Positions 35,887 through 46,898 of a DNA stretch of 64,000 nucleotides are shown piece after piece (the stretch's first letter is position 1; the number at the start of each line of letters is the position of its first letter). A program made the translations under genes and the position numbers. The DNA is taken from contig JAULSN010000001.1 in the NCBI GenBank assembly GCA_033439765.1, forward strand, positions 4,836,001-4,900,000, in the 5' to 3' direction. The notes beneath the pieces were generated by a model. It had not been told where the DNA came from. It searched no databases and saw only the letters and a program-made list of their open reading frames with translations. The stretch comes from Lasiosphaeria ovina. Lineage: Eukaryota > Ascomycota > Sordariomycetes > Sordariales > Lasiosphaeriaceae.

Positions 35887-36506
35887 TTACCATTCAATGT
35901 GGAACTGGCCGTGCGGCGCGTGGTTCGTTATGGCGTTCCAGGCGGCAATCGACAGATCGACGTGGTTTGAGTCGCAAGACTCGCACGTGTCCTCGACCGT
36001 CACGATGATCGAGTTTCCCTCGCCGTCCACTCCGTAGTCGCTGCCGACGTGCCTGACCTCGATCTGCCGACCACATTGCGGCCCCTTGTACTCGTGGTCC
36101 ATCTAGCCAGCCATGTCAGCAAAAGCCCTGTCATTTGTTGCGAACCACGCCGTGGACAGCGGTAAAGAGAGAACAGAGGAAAATGGTCAAATACCCAGGC
36201 ATTGCCGAGGGCGGCGACGAAGTCGCTATCCGAATTCCAGTGTCCGCACGACCCGGCATTGCCGTCCTGCTCGTATACGGTGCTCTTGCCCCAATAGCTA
36301 AGGGAGGTGAGAACCGGAACACGAGAGTCTGCATCCTTCGCCACCCAGTTCACAGACGACAGACAGGGGCGGGCGACTCACTGCTGGCCGCGCTTGACGA
36401 CGGCACGCTGCTTGCCGAGGGTCTTGTTTCGAACACCGCTCGCCAGCTCCGTGAATATGGAGAAGAAGAAGGCGGCCGAGAAAAGACTCAGGCTCCTGGC
36501 AAACAT
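35887..36506 (-). CDS. Small secreted double-psi beta-barrel (RlpA/expansin-like) protein
   Basis: Three exons on the minus strand: 36506-36382, 36297-36195 and 36102-35887 (147 aa). Introns are GTGAGT..TTAG and GTATTT..CTAG and join in frame. A signal peptide (MFARSLSLFSAAFFFSIF..) and a likely Lys-Arg processing site near residue 38 precede the domain. The domain contains STVYEQDGNAGSCGHWNSDS, PQCGRQIEVRHVG, VTVEDTCESCDSNHVDLS and ends HGQFHIEW. This is the double-psi beta-barrel of RlpA-like and barwin-like small secreted fungal proteins, with conserved Cys and the Asp of the NHVDLS motif. The stop follows directly after the usual last Trp. An intron of 72 nt starting inside that Trp codon (GTAATT at 35890) would skip the stop and add about 69 acidic residues ending at 35608. 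Likely extracellular; function unknown. Confidence 0.8.
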
Positions 36507-37331
36507 CTTGCCGTGCTGACGTGCTTCAGGCCGGGACCGGGCTGATCGACAGGAGAACAAGGGGCCAAATGATTCAGAGCGGCACAGAGATGGAAAGACA
36601 CAGCCAAACGAAGTTGGGGGTTGCAACATTGGGAAAATGGTGTGGCGAACTGTCGTATATTATCCCCGGATGTCGCTCGGGTGCTTCCCCTCTCCGGCCT
36701 CCAGAGTCCGCAACTCCCACGGGACAATGGCGGTCGGGTGACTGGTCTACGGGGCAATGAGAGAGTTTCGACGAGCAAGACTTTCCCGAGTTCCCGGTGG
36801 ATGACTTGAGAGTTCAAGCCACCCGCACGCCACCCTGGGCGTCCACCTCAAGGCAACCCAAGGACACGTCGAAACCCACTCATGAGTGTCTGCAGGTTAA
36901 TTACGACCATGCTGTCTGTTTTGCATGTTTGTCTTGTACAAGTCGTCATTCTGGCAAACAGAATTCGGCATGTGCATGTAACAACAACACTGCCTCGGCA
37001 ACGCCGTGGGTGGAAGCCAAGCCCACCACAGCTGATCCCGAGTGTCTGGGAGACATCAAAAGTCTATGACATTTACATCTATCTACAATAGCCGTGCAAT
37101 GTGGGATGCGGAGTACATTGTCTTCGATTTATTTCTCTCTTGTAGCTTCCCTAATGAGTTTCTTCGTGCACGCATCATCGACTTGGTCAAACTTTAGAGC
37201 CAACCCCCGGAAAGAAAGAACCGGAAAAACGCCATGCCATGCAATGCCCTGCCACGCCCTTGCCATGCTCTATAGATGCCCGTGCCGCACATGATAGACC
37301 CAAAGGAAGAATACCAAAAAGTCTATCCACA
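36507..37331. other. Intergenic
   Basis: It holds the promoter of the secreted protein gene and the 3' side of the ferric reductase gene. The short frames have no coding features. Confidence 0.45.
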
Positions 37332-37982
37332 TCACCATCCAAATTTCTCCACGGCCACGCGCACCGGCAGTCCGGCGCCTAACGCATCCGCGCATACGTT
37401 GCGCACCGTCCTGTTGAGCCCGTCGGGGCCCGAGGCCACGACGCCGACCTCGCGTCCGTCGGCCGCCGCGTTGTCGATCCAGCTGGTCACGCAGCCGGCG
37501 ACGTCCGGACGTCCTGCCTCGCCGCTCGGCTCGGGAACCACGAGGTCGAGACCGCGCTCGACGAGCTCGTCGAGCTGCTGTTGCGGGATCCAGCTCTGGT
37601 GTGAGCGCGCGTTTGTCACCCAGAGGAGGTGCACGCGCTGTTGCTTGCTCTCCCCCGCCGCGGCCCTCCTCCTTGTCCTTGTCTTGACATCGCCGTACCT
37701 GTCAAGGTCGTCGTCGTCGGTCTGTGCCGTGTCTCTGGCTTCGTTGTCGTGCAGCAGGGCCCAGGCTAGGGGGAAAGTAACGGCGATGCCGCTCCCGCCG
37801 GCCACGAGGATCGCGCAGTCGGAGGCACGCAACATGGCGAGCGCGTGATACGAGCCGTAGGGGCCGTCGAGTTTGACGTCGACGCGGGTGTGCGTTTGCG
37901 CGTAGCGGAGCAAGTCGGCGGTGAATCCGTCGTGTGCGCGGACGAGCAGGCACAGCCAGGCGTGTGGTGACTCGGTCTCGGC

Positions 37983-38052
<70 letters not shown>

Positions 38053-39572
38053 CTGGCGGCGGCAGCGGATCGGACACCGGGAGCTGCGGACGCTATGGTA
38101 AAAGGGTGCGCCTGCAGGGAGTGCGAGCGCCCGAGCACAGGAACCGAGAGGAAAACGTGGTCAGTCGGCCGCCAGCCGTTGACGATTGATGGCTGGCGGA
38201 GGAACAGCGGCCGCCACCAGCGTGACGACTTGGCCGAGCCTTCGAAGCCGGAAAGCGGGGGAATATGCCAGTTCGCCGAAACGAGAAACGTTTCGCCGTC
38301 TTCGAGGATGTTCAGGTCCGCCGTCATGCCAACGCGCTTCAGGCCAAACCGCCAGACGAGGCGGTCGACGAGGAAGATGGCCAGCGACAGAGCGACGTAG
38401 GGGCGGCTGGTGTAGAAGTGGAACCACAGGAACACCAGAGCAGCCACCTGCAGGACGACATGGGAAGCCAGGAACAGCTCGTACCAGCGCTGGCGGAAAC
38501 TGGCCAGCGAGGTGAAGAAGAGCAGCTCGTACGACGAGAAGGCGCCGATGCCTAACAGGATGAGCGGGTGCGTGAAGTACTCGCGCGGAGTCTTGGTCGC
38601 CTTGAGCCAGTCGGCCTCGAGGAAGAAGGACCACACCAGCATGCTGACGAAGTGCACCAGAGCCTCGAAGCACAAGAGCTCGCCAACGCGGCGGTGGAAG
38701 ATGTTCAGGGCTTCGTACGAGAAGCCCGTCAGCCAGCGCAGCGGCTGGTTTTTGGCGGCTAGGAGGTACAAAAGGGGCAGGTTGACGATGAAGACGAACC
38801 CGGCCCTGTCGGCAAAGATGAAGAAGAAATCCCACCGCAAGGGCAGCAGAAAGAAGTGGAAGAAAACAACCAAAGCGATCCAGGCGCCAACAAAGACCGA
38901 TGTTCCGTTAGACGGCAGCGTCTTGTTGACAACGGGTAACGGTGGCGGCTGGCGGGCGAGCCAGGACGAAACCGTCCGCGCGGCGGCACCCGCCCGAGGC
39001 CAGGTCTGGCGCGTGGTGTCCGAGGCGGTACGGCTGTGGGTCAAAAGAGGCAGCCTCTCGAGGTCGACAATGGAGTTCTCGTCCTCTTTGGCAGCCCCGG
39101 TGGGCGTCGCCGTGCCCCGGACTGAACTGCTTGCGGACGAGGACGAGGAAGATGGCGACGGAGATGCGTCCCCGTCAGCTGTCCTAGCTGCTGTCGACAC
39201 GGCCGAGTAAGGGGCCGTGCTTCTGCTTGTATCCAAAAGCCGTGACCGCCACTTCCGGGCGTCGCTTCTGGTTTCTCGCCAGTGGAGAACGGCAAAGACA
39301 AGTATCACGGCCAGCACGGCAACGTTGTACGACGCAGCGACGGCGCGGGACTGGTAGATGGCCTCGATTAGCCGGCGCAGGTACTCAACATTCTCGGGGT
39401 CGTCAAGCGGATCGCCGCCATCCTCTCCTGTCGAGCCCGAGAATGGCGTTGTGCTGCCAAGAGCAAGTGCCGAAGGCAACCGCGAGCAGAGGGCCCAAGC
39501 AAACGACGGCGGCGACCCTCGGGCAGTGGCAATGCCCTGTGGCAGCCACGGGCATCTCTGCGTCGGGTCCAT
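37332..39572 (-). CDS. Ferric reductase-like transmembrane oxidoreductase
   Basis: Single exon, 746 aa, ATG at 39572. After a Ser-rich N terminus with an early helix near 82-97, the ferric reductase core begins near residue 225. Two heme pairs are visible: H293/H307 and H371/H385, each separated by 13 residues, as in FRE/NOX proteins. The FAD site reads HPFTIAS (489-495). The NAD(P)-binding segment has LVAGGSGIAVTFPLAWAL, and the end VRVAVEKFGW is close to the family's usual end. It would move electrons from cytosolic NAD(P)H across a membrane to Fe(III) or Cu(II). An unusual Glu-Thr dipeptide run (about 508-533), coded by a hexanucleotide repeat, is inserted in the FAD domain just after HPFTIAS. 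Its length may vary between strains. The substrate metal is not deducible. Confidence 0.9.
37971..38052 (+). repeat. (GTCTCG)n coding hexanucleotide repeat
   Basis: About 13 units in the ferric reductase gene, reading Glu-Thr repeats on the minus strand. Confidence 0.95.
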
Positions 39573-40470
39573 CGATCAACCTACACGAGATGCTGCCCGG
39601 AGCGCCGCAGAGGAGAGGGGGAGAGGGGGAGAGGGGGAGAGGGGAGAGAAGACGGAGGTCGCCAACGTGAAGCGGGATGGCGCAATCAGGGTCGATCTTG
39701 AGGAGCAGAATCTTATCTGATCATCTGATTAATCTGATGCATCCTTGTAAGGCGGCCGAGCGCGGAGCCTTGAGCTCCCCAGCGCCTTGGCAGCGTCTTG
39801 GCGTGGGAATGTTCTCCACCAGCAGCTAGCACCCAAGCCAAACTAATAATTAACTGTCAAACCCCTAGAAAGCCCCTGAAGCTTGGGCTGTGACTGTGGA
39901 TGGAAGGCCGCCCGATAGAAGGGGCTATCAACGACGGCACTGAACACACCTTCATTCCAAGTCCATTTGTTTGCTAGGCTACTCCGTATTTTTATGGGAT
40001 GAAACAATGTAACGAGGTAGAGGTAGCCGTATATAAACCAGAGAAGCTGCTGCGTTCTTTTTTCCCTCAGTCTTCCTTCGACTGCTCAGGAGTCACGTAG
40101 ATGGTTCAATCGCTCCTGACTCCGGCATTTCCGGGCTCCTTCAGTGCTCCTCCGTGTACATACAATACAGTACCTCACTCGGCATCAGACAACCAACAGC
40201 GTCTTTCGTTGGTATTGCTCCGCAACCCTGGCATCGCTCGGTCGAGTCTCGGATATCGAGGTGCAGGAGAATGTAGCACTCTTAGTCGCCGAGCCATGAT
40301 CCTTGTCGCCGCCTTTACACAGGCGATCTGACACTATACTCCGAACATACACACGAGGCACATACGGCCGGCTAGCTCTCCCTCCCTTGTACACACATCA
40401 ACTCAAACCTCACAGAACCAACCTCCGTACTAACCCTAACCACGCCCGACTGCACGCAAACGAGCAACAG
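39573..40470. other. Intergenic
   Basis: Contains a GAGAGGGGGA-type purine repeat at about 39610-39650 just upstream of the ferric reductase start. The rest is the 3' flank of the GST gene, with no supportable gene. Confidence 0.45.
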
Positions 40471-41103
40471 CTAAGGCAGCCGGCTCTTACCCTGCCTCGT
40501 CGCCTGCCCGACCTCAGACTGGGTCGTGTCGTCCGCATAGCGCCTGTACGCCTCAACATACTGGTCCTCGCTGCTCCACGTATCGACCACGCTCTGCCGG
40601 CCGACAGCAGCATCAACCCAGCGGCGCCAGCGCGCCCACGTCGCGTCGTCGCCGGGCGTGCCAGCCGCCGACGGAATTCCCGTGCCGCCGGTCTTGTAGT
40701 AGTCGATCAGCCACAGCCGCTTGGCCCACGGCGCGAGCATCACGTCGACCAGACCAAACCGCGCGCCCAGGAACCACGGGCCTCCCCCGTCCTCGTCGCC
40801 ATGTTCCAGCATCTCGTCCGCGAACGCCCGCAGGTGCCCGTGCAGCCCGCGCCGCGCCTCGTCGAGGCTGTACGGCTTGTCCGCCGTGTGCTGCAGCAGG
40901 CGGTAGAAGGCTGGCACGACGCGCGAGCAGATGTGGTCGATCCAGAGGCGGCAGCGGGCGCGCTCGTAGATGTCGTTTTCGGGGAGCAGGCGCGGGCCGT
41001 TTCGGGCGGGGTCCGCGAATGCCTCGTCCAGGTACTCGCACACGACGGTGCTCTCGTAGAGCGGCTTGGGCTGCTTGTCCTTGTTCTTGTCGTTGTTGGC
41101 GCC

Positions 41104-41157
<54 letters not shown>

Positions 41158-41404
41158 TGGCACCTCGAGCGTCGGCACCAGTCCGCGCGGGTTGAGCGCT
41201 AGGAACTCGGGTGCCTTGTGGTACGGGTTGATCTCGACGTATTGGTGCTGGATCCGCTTCTCGGCCAGCACGATCCACGCCCGCTGCACGAACGGACAGA
41301 ACCACCCGCCGTACAGCTTGAGCGGGTGCTCTGCGCTGTGCGCGGCCGCGAGCGCGGCTGCGGCGCCCGATGGCTTGCCCGGGAGCGTGGTGTCGACTGT
41401 CGCC

Positions 41405-41406
<2 letters not shown>
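40471..41406 (-). CDS. Omega-like glutathione S-transferase
   Basis: Single exon, 311 aa. I chose the ATG at 41406 (MATVDTTLPGKPSG) because the frame upstream is only a translated CA repeat. The N-terminal thioredoxin-like domain has LKLYGGWFCPFVQRAWIVL with catalytic-type C37, and GLVPTLEVPP with the cis-proline. The helical C-terminal domain includes RLWIDHICSRVVPAFYRLL and GPWFLGARFGLVDVMLAPW. These mark omega/GTO-like transferases, which use a Cys rather than Tyr/Ser for glutathione-dependent thiol transfer or dehydroascorbate reduction. An Ala-Asp dipeptide run of about 15 residues, coded by a GTCGGC repeat, plus a Lys/Asn-rich stretch, is inserted between the cis-Pro strand and the conserved LYESTVVCEYLDE. 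Cytosolic role in stress or detoxification is likely but inferred. Confidence 0.88.
41111..41154 (+). repeat. (GTCGGC)n coding hexanucleotide repeat
   Basis: About seven units inside the GST gene, giving alternating Ala and Asp. Confidence 0.93.

Positions 41407-41447
<41 letters not shown>
41407..41447 (+). repeat. (TG)20 microsatellite touching the GST start codon
   Basis: On the coding (minus) strand this is a CA run that ends directly against ATG 41406-41404. Confidence 0.95.
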
Positions 41448-41451
<4 letters not shown>

Positions 41452-41980
41452 CCGTGCCGGTTGTGTGCGATTCGGGTCTCGGACGCTGCCTAGTGGCGTG
41501 TCGGCAGAGCAGTCACCAGTTGCAGTTTCTTTTGTTGACCCCGAGTTGCTTATTGTTCTCGTCCGACGTTGCTTCCCACTTGTACACAGTACCAATCTTG
41601 GAGGGTGGAATGTATGACGTGATGTCAAAGTCGGCGGCGCGCCTGAAGATGGAGTGTGTCCAAGGTGGGGAAGTGCTGCAACGTCCGCCTGTTTACGGTA
41701 CCTGCCCAACTTTAGTGTCAAAGATCTTCAGTGTACAGTATATACATGTACCTGCGGCGAAACGCTAAAACCACGGCAGCTGCAGCGCGTGATACTATCT
41801 ATCTAGCTGTACATCGCGAGATGGAAACACCCTGGACACTCATCTGTCAAGTCCCGATTTGATCTAGGTATTTTGGTGTTAACAACTATATACGGTCTTG
41901 GAGCCTAACACGCGCAGCTGATTTGAACCTAAATGAGTTCTACTCTTTACCGGTTCTAACCGCCATTTACACAGTATAAA
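41448..41980. other. Intergenic
   Basis: GST promoter side and 3' flank of the next minus-strand gene. Nothing else seen. Confidence 0.45.
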
Positions 41981-43685
41981 TTACACGCCGTATTCCTTTC
42001 CCGGACGATACCAGCCACCGGTGCTTAGTCCTGTCGACGTATCCACCGTGTCGCGGTTATTGAGGTAGGACGGCAGAGGTGGTGGAAGCTGCGGCACCAA
42101 CGACTCGGGCCTCCGCGGCAACGTCCCGGGCGTGGGAGGCATGGAAGGAACTCGCGATTGAACCCGCGGAGTCATGAGACCGTCAAGCCATCTCGAAATC
42201 GGCTTCTGGCGCTTTCTCTCTGGTGGCACAGGCTGGCCTGCCAGCATGGCGTACGCCTTCTCGTCCATGAACCCTGGCTTCTCAACGGCGTTGGCCCGCG
42301 ACTCCATATCATTCTGTCCACCTTCGGCCTGGTAGGCTGCCCGCATCAAATTGTCCATGATATCCGTGTTCGTCTTGCTTACGCGTCCGAACTTTGGCGG
42401 AGGGAGAAATGGAAGAGGAGGAGCTACTGCTTGTGGTGGAGCCATGGTTGTGCGGCCTGAAGAGCTGCTTGAAGAGTCCCATACCCCCCAAGCCCATGTT
42501 GACGACGATTTCCGTTTTGCGCCACCACCCCCGCCGCGGTCGCCGCCGGCCCCGAATCTTGATAGGAATGGGAGCGAAGGGTAACCCTGCTTGGCTCGAC
42601 GGCGCCTCTTCCTGACGAATAGAGCAACTGCAACGAGCACGCCAATGCCGGCTGTTCAAGGTCAGTATTGTAGCCGCTATCTCGTCATGTAAGAATGGGT
42701 ACATACCCAAAACTCCGAACACTATACTGATAGCAGCGCTTGAACTCGAGGTGCCCTCGGCGGAGTGGTCGATAACCCCTTGTTGTTCCCCTTGGCCAGT
42801 TTCGAGAAAGTCAGGGGGTGCAATGGCTGTTGTCGTCGCCGGGGTTGACACGGCAAGGGCCGATGTCTGAGTCGGTGACTCGCCCGGTTTTGCCGTAGCC
42901 TGCGGCACTGAAGTTGTGATGTCGACAGCAACTGCTGTGCTCGTTCTGGAAGTTACGACGCTCGACAATGTTGTCTCTTGCGACGAGCTGGACGAAACAG
43001 TTGGTACCGGAAATACGATCACGGTTGCCTTGGATGACGAGGTGGACAAAGTCGATGCCGTCGTGGAAGTAGACAGAGGCAATGTGGCCTCGACGGACAA
43101 GCCCACAGGCGCCAGTACAGGCGGATCCAGAGTTGGTAGAGGCGGTAATGAGGAAGAAGAAGAAGAAGAAGAAGAAGAAGAAGAAGAAGAAGCCGACGCC
43201 GTAGAGGTAGTTGGCGGCGGTAGAGGTGGCGACAATGGCGCTGCAATGGCCGAGGTTGAGATTGTTGTGATTGTCGCGAGCGGAGGCGCAACAGCAGCGG
43301 GAGGCGGCGAAACTACAGCCTCATCCCCAGAGTCCTCGTCACCGGAATCAGACTCAACACCGCCGTCGATTCCAGAGTCCGAGTCCGGCTCCACCGCCAG
43401 AAATGTAGTTGCCGGAAGCGTTACGGGTACCAAGGTCGCCTGGGCAGCAGGACGGACAGTCCCAAGTCCAGCCACGGCTCTCAGTGTGCTGCCCGGGCGG
43501 GCCTGGCCGGCGACAGTGGCGGGGAGGCGAGCGGGAGCGGGCGCCTCGTCGTCAGACGAAACTGAATCGTCGGCGTCACTGCGAGAATCAATCCATCTCC
43601 GCCGACCCTTAAACAAATTGTGGTTCCGCCGGCGGACTGTTGGAGCAGTTGATCTCATATTGGCGTTAGACCCCGTCGTTTGCAT
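41981..43685 (-). CDS. Ser/Thr-rich single-pass membrane protein
   Basis: Two exons: 43685-42707 and 42651-41981 (549 aa). The intron GTATGT..ACAG splits the membrane helix, which reads AAISIVFGVLAGIGVLVAVA after splicing (about 318-341) and is followed by the stop-transfer sequence RKRRRRAKQ. The N-terminal 310 residues are Ser/Thr/Pro-rich with an acidic patch and a run of about 14 Ser. The C-terminal 210 residues are polar with Pro motifs. This resembles Mid2/Wsc-like wall-stress sensors in layout, but there is no obvious signal peptide and no cysteine-rich ectodomain, so that is only an analogy. The retained intron would also read open, with a different tail. The Ser run is coded by a trinucleotide repeat. 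Confidence 0.75.
43153..43192 (+). repeat. (GAA)n coding trinucleotide repeat
   Basis: About 13 units. On the minus strand they give the Ser run of the membrane protein. Confidence 0.9.
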
Positions 43686-46079
43686 TCCCTACCGCCGTCG
43701 TGGTGTCAAAGTCTCCCTTTCTGCCTTCGTCCACATTCGGCCAGCGATGCGTGCAGCGACGAAAACGGCAAGACAGAAGAGAGGAGACGGAATTGTATGT
43801 AGTAAAAGGGTAACAAATAAGACACAACGAGAAGTAGATGCCGAAGTGGCAGACCGGCTGCTACCTTCCAGGCCTTGGGGGGGAGAGGAAGAAAAGAAGG
43901 AGGTAAGAGGAGCCAGGACGCGATCACCAAGAAGTGATGCCAAGGGGCATGTCAAGTAATAAACGCCGTGGGCATGACTCTGTGCGGCAGCACGAGACCG
44001 AGACCCTGCATTCTGCAACAGAGCTTGCCAATGGCGACAGCAAGCTGGGGACAAACTCTGGCGGAGTCTCTCCCTAGATGCCATCCCCACAAAGAGAGCC
44101 TTCGGACGGCGGGAGGCGTCTCAGTCGGTGGCATTTTGAGACGGATTGTAACCGCCAAGATGGAGTGCTTGCTGCCAAGGCCCAGCGCCCGTCGCCAAGT
44201 TTCTGCGCACAACGGCTTGTCGAGGCTTGTCGAGAGGCAAATGCGAGGCAAAGCCCATTGTTTTTGTCAGGCCGCCGGCAAGCATGGCCAGTGCAAACGC
44301 AGTAGCCAATGCGCTTGCTGTGTGCCGCCGAACGAGAACCTTGCAGACCCATGGGGATCAAGCAGCGATCTCCAGATTCCTCCTGAAGTTGTGGAGAAAA
44401 CATGGGAAATCCGAGACGCCGAGGGCACCAGCGCTTTTCTTGGCTTGCTGCCAAGCCTGACGTCGACGACAGTGCACACTGCAAATTGCAAACTACAAAC
44501 AAGGAAGGAAGAACCGAGAACGACACTGTGTGATTTACGCCTTTTTCCCACATAGGTCCGCCGTGCGTACTGTAATTCTCGATTCCGGCAGAATGAGCAC
44601 ACGACCAGTTGCCGCCTTCGAGTCCAAGTTCCAAATGCATACCTACCTACCTAGGTACGCATTGAACATGTCAATCAAAGTTGCTATTTCCAGATCACAC
44701 ACAATTTGCTCGCTGGTGATCTGATTTCCGGATTCGACTCTTGGTCTCTTAGTCCTCATCACGTGTATTAACCATTAACCACAGTACAGTCCGCGTGGCT
44801 TCCACGTCTGGAAGTTTCTCCTAATAAAATACGGGGCAAAAATGCAAGGCGTCCATCACCTTCGTCCCTACCTGCACTATTTGCTCCACGGCAGGTTGAC
44901 CCGGTGCCGAGCAAATAAAACCGAACCCAGTCAGGTGGACGCGGGCAGGAATGCGGGCAGGCAGGGTGGTGTAAGTGGACCCAAATGCCGAGCCGTCTCA
45001 CCAAGCCGCTAGCCCCTACCCCCTTACCTTCATCCTTGACGCCTCAGGCCGATAGGTTAGGGACGGCATGGCATTCGGATCACGCGGCACTGATAACTAC
45101 CCGAGCAGGGCCAGGAATTGGAGCAAAACAGATAAGCTACTACCTAACCAATCAGTCCGAACTTTGGACACGACACTGCCTGCCGAAAGAATCCTTATAC
45201 TCAGTAATTACATGTCTAGCGGCTTCGACTCACTGACTTTTTTAGCCTTTCTCACGTTTCGACCGGTCTCACACGGACAAACGCCCTCCACCTCGCATCT
45301 TAGCTGCCATCGCCGCTTCGCCTTTCCCTCCTTCCTGCCCCTAGTCCTGGTGATCTGGGAAACCTGGTCGCTCATCCTTCTTGACGTGCATGTGGAGGCA
45401 GCCACCTTTTACACTTCGCCTCAACCTTCCCAACTTTGCTCACGATCATGTAATTAGTGCTCTCATACCAAACGAATACAACCCCCTTTTTTTTTACCTA
45501 GTTTTCTGTGTTGGGCTCCCAGCGCCGTAGTCCAAGGTGAACAGCCCGGCTATTCGGCGCCTCTCAAACATGTCGGCCCGCTTGGGTCATCATCGTGAGC
45601 TCTCCACCCGAGCGTGTATGGACTTGGCTGCAAAGTTCGCCTGGAGTTCCCTGTATCTTTGCGGTTCATGAAACCCACCAGCTTGTCCAAACCACACCCT
45701 GGTGCTGGTTGGCCTGGCTAGGTCGAGCATACCTGCAAGATAACAGGCTGTGTTTACCTAGATTAGCAGTTCTGCGGTGGAAAGCTGGAACGAGGGACCA
45801 TCTCAGGAGAACCACGTAGTGACTTCGATATGCTCGGCATACAACCCCTTTTTCGCCCAATGCTTGACTCACATCTCTTTAATAGACCATCTTCGGCCAT
45901 AATTCAGTGAATGGCTATGCTCTTTGCCATCATCTGCCACTGTTACTAATTTCCTCCTTCCCTTCTTTTCTCCACCGCAGCCGGCAGATCAGTGATCGTC
46001 GGCTCTTTGTATCTTTACTTCAACTCCACCAATCTTCCAGTTCGTCCCAGAACATACTGCTCCCCACCGATCACCCACA
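43686..46079. other. Intergenic, about 2.4 kb
   Basis: Between divergent genes. Overlapping frames at 43968-44640 occur on both strands and show no coding bias. A palindromic ACCTAGGT motif lies near 44649. Pyrimidine-rich leader sequence precedes the gene at 46080. Confidence 0.45.
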
Positions 46080-46898
46080 ATGCCGCAGCACTCTCACTCA
46101 GCTCGCCGCTCCTGGTGGTCCCGGCGCATGCCTGGCTCCTCGGCGACGCTCAACACCAGCCTCCTGCTTCTCGCCGCGCTGGCCTCGCCGTCGGCCGCCC
46201 AGACCACGACGGCCTTCACCGACCAGGAGACGGGCATCCAGTTCCAGCGCTTCTTCGGCGCCAAGAGCGGCTTCGGCTTCGGCATCGCGCTGCCCACGGC
46301 CCCGTCGACGTCCTTCATCGGGCAGCTGACCTTCCCGCTGGCGCGGGGCGCCGGCTGGGGCGGCTTCTCGCTGACGGGCGACATGGAGGGCCCGCTGCTG
46401 ATGGCCGCGTGGCCCGACGGCGCCGGCGGCATCGTGTCGTCGTTCCGCCAGGCCGCCAACGAGGACGACAACCCGCCCGAGGTCTCGGGCGGCTTCGCCG
46501 TGCGGCCCATCGCCGCCGCCACCTCGGTCAACGCCACCTTCCTGTCCTACACGTTCCTGTGCGAGGGCTGCCTCGACGCCAGCCTCGGGCTGTCCGCCGC
46601 GGAGACCGCCGGTGCTGCTGTAGAGATGGGCTGGGCCCTCGGCAGCCGCGCCGTGGGCAACCAGGCCTCGACCGCCGCCGTCCTGAACTTCCACAACGTC
46701 GGCTTCGGCGACTTCAAGGCCAACCTGGCTGCCGCCCGCAGCGCAGAGTTTGACACCTGGGCCGCCCTCGCCGGTGACGCGCTCGCCCCTGGCGCCGGTG
46801 CCCAGCCTTTCTCTGGCGGGGGCGGTGGCGGTGGGGATGGAGGCTTTGACAGCGGCGATGAGGACGACGGCGGCAATGATAGCGACGACGATGACTGA
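46080..46898 (+). CDS. Secreted CDH-type cytochrome (heme b) domain protein
   Basis: Single exon, 272 aa, ATG in CCACAATGCC context; a second ATG at codon 17 lies closer to the hydrophobic core. The signal peptide ends at about residue 40 (LLLLAALASPSAAQ). The domain has TGIQFQRFFG, GFSLTGDMEGPLLMAAWPDG, VNATFLSYTFLCEGC and VLNFHNVGFGDF. This is the cytochrome domain of cellobiose dehydrogenase-like proteins, in which heme iron is held by Met and His. M102 and H205 are the candidates, and C161-C164 a candidate disulfide. No dehydrogenase domain, cytochrome b561 helices or cellulose-binding module follows. Instead there is a Gly run and an acidic tail (GFDSGDEDDGGNDSDDDD). It may pass electrons to or from extracellular oxidases such as LPMOs; this is inferred from the family. 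Confidence 0.82.
   Translation: MPQHSHSARRSWWSRRMPGSSATLNTSLLLLAALASPSAAQTTTAFTDQETGIQFQRFFGAKSGFGFGIALPTAPSTSFIGQLTFPLARGAGWGGFSLTGDMEGPLLMAAWPDGAGGIVSSFRQAANEDDNPPEVSGGFAVRPIAAATSVNATFLSYTFLCEGCLDASLGLSAAETAGAAVEMGWALGSRAVGNQASTAAVLNFHNVGFGDFKANLAAARSAEFDTWAALAGDALAPGAGAQPFSGGGGGGGDGGFDSGDEDDGGNDSDDDD

Noticed and set aside
40420..40445. CCTAAC telomere-like sequence
   Set aside because: Only one or two units; not a telomeric tract.
41407..41721. Upstream extension of the GST frame
   Set aside because: It translates a CA repeat and spacer sequence. The ATG right after the repeat starts the family-typical N terminus.
42916..43959. 347-codon frame antisense to the Ser/Thr-rich membrane protein
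   Set aside because: Ser-rich codons read backwards give an open shadow. The minus strand has the helix, stop-transfer signal and a good intron.
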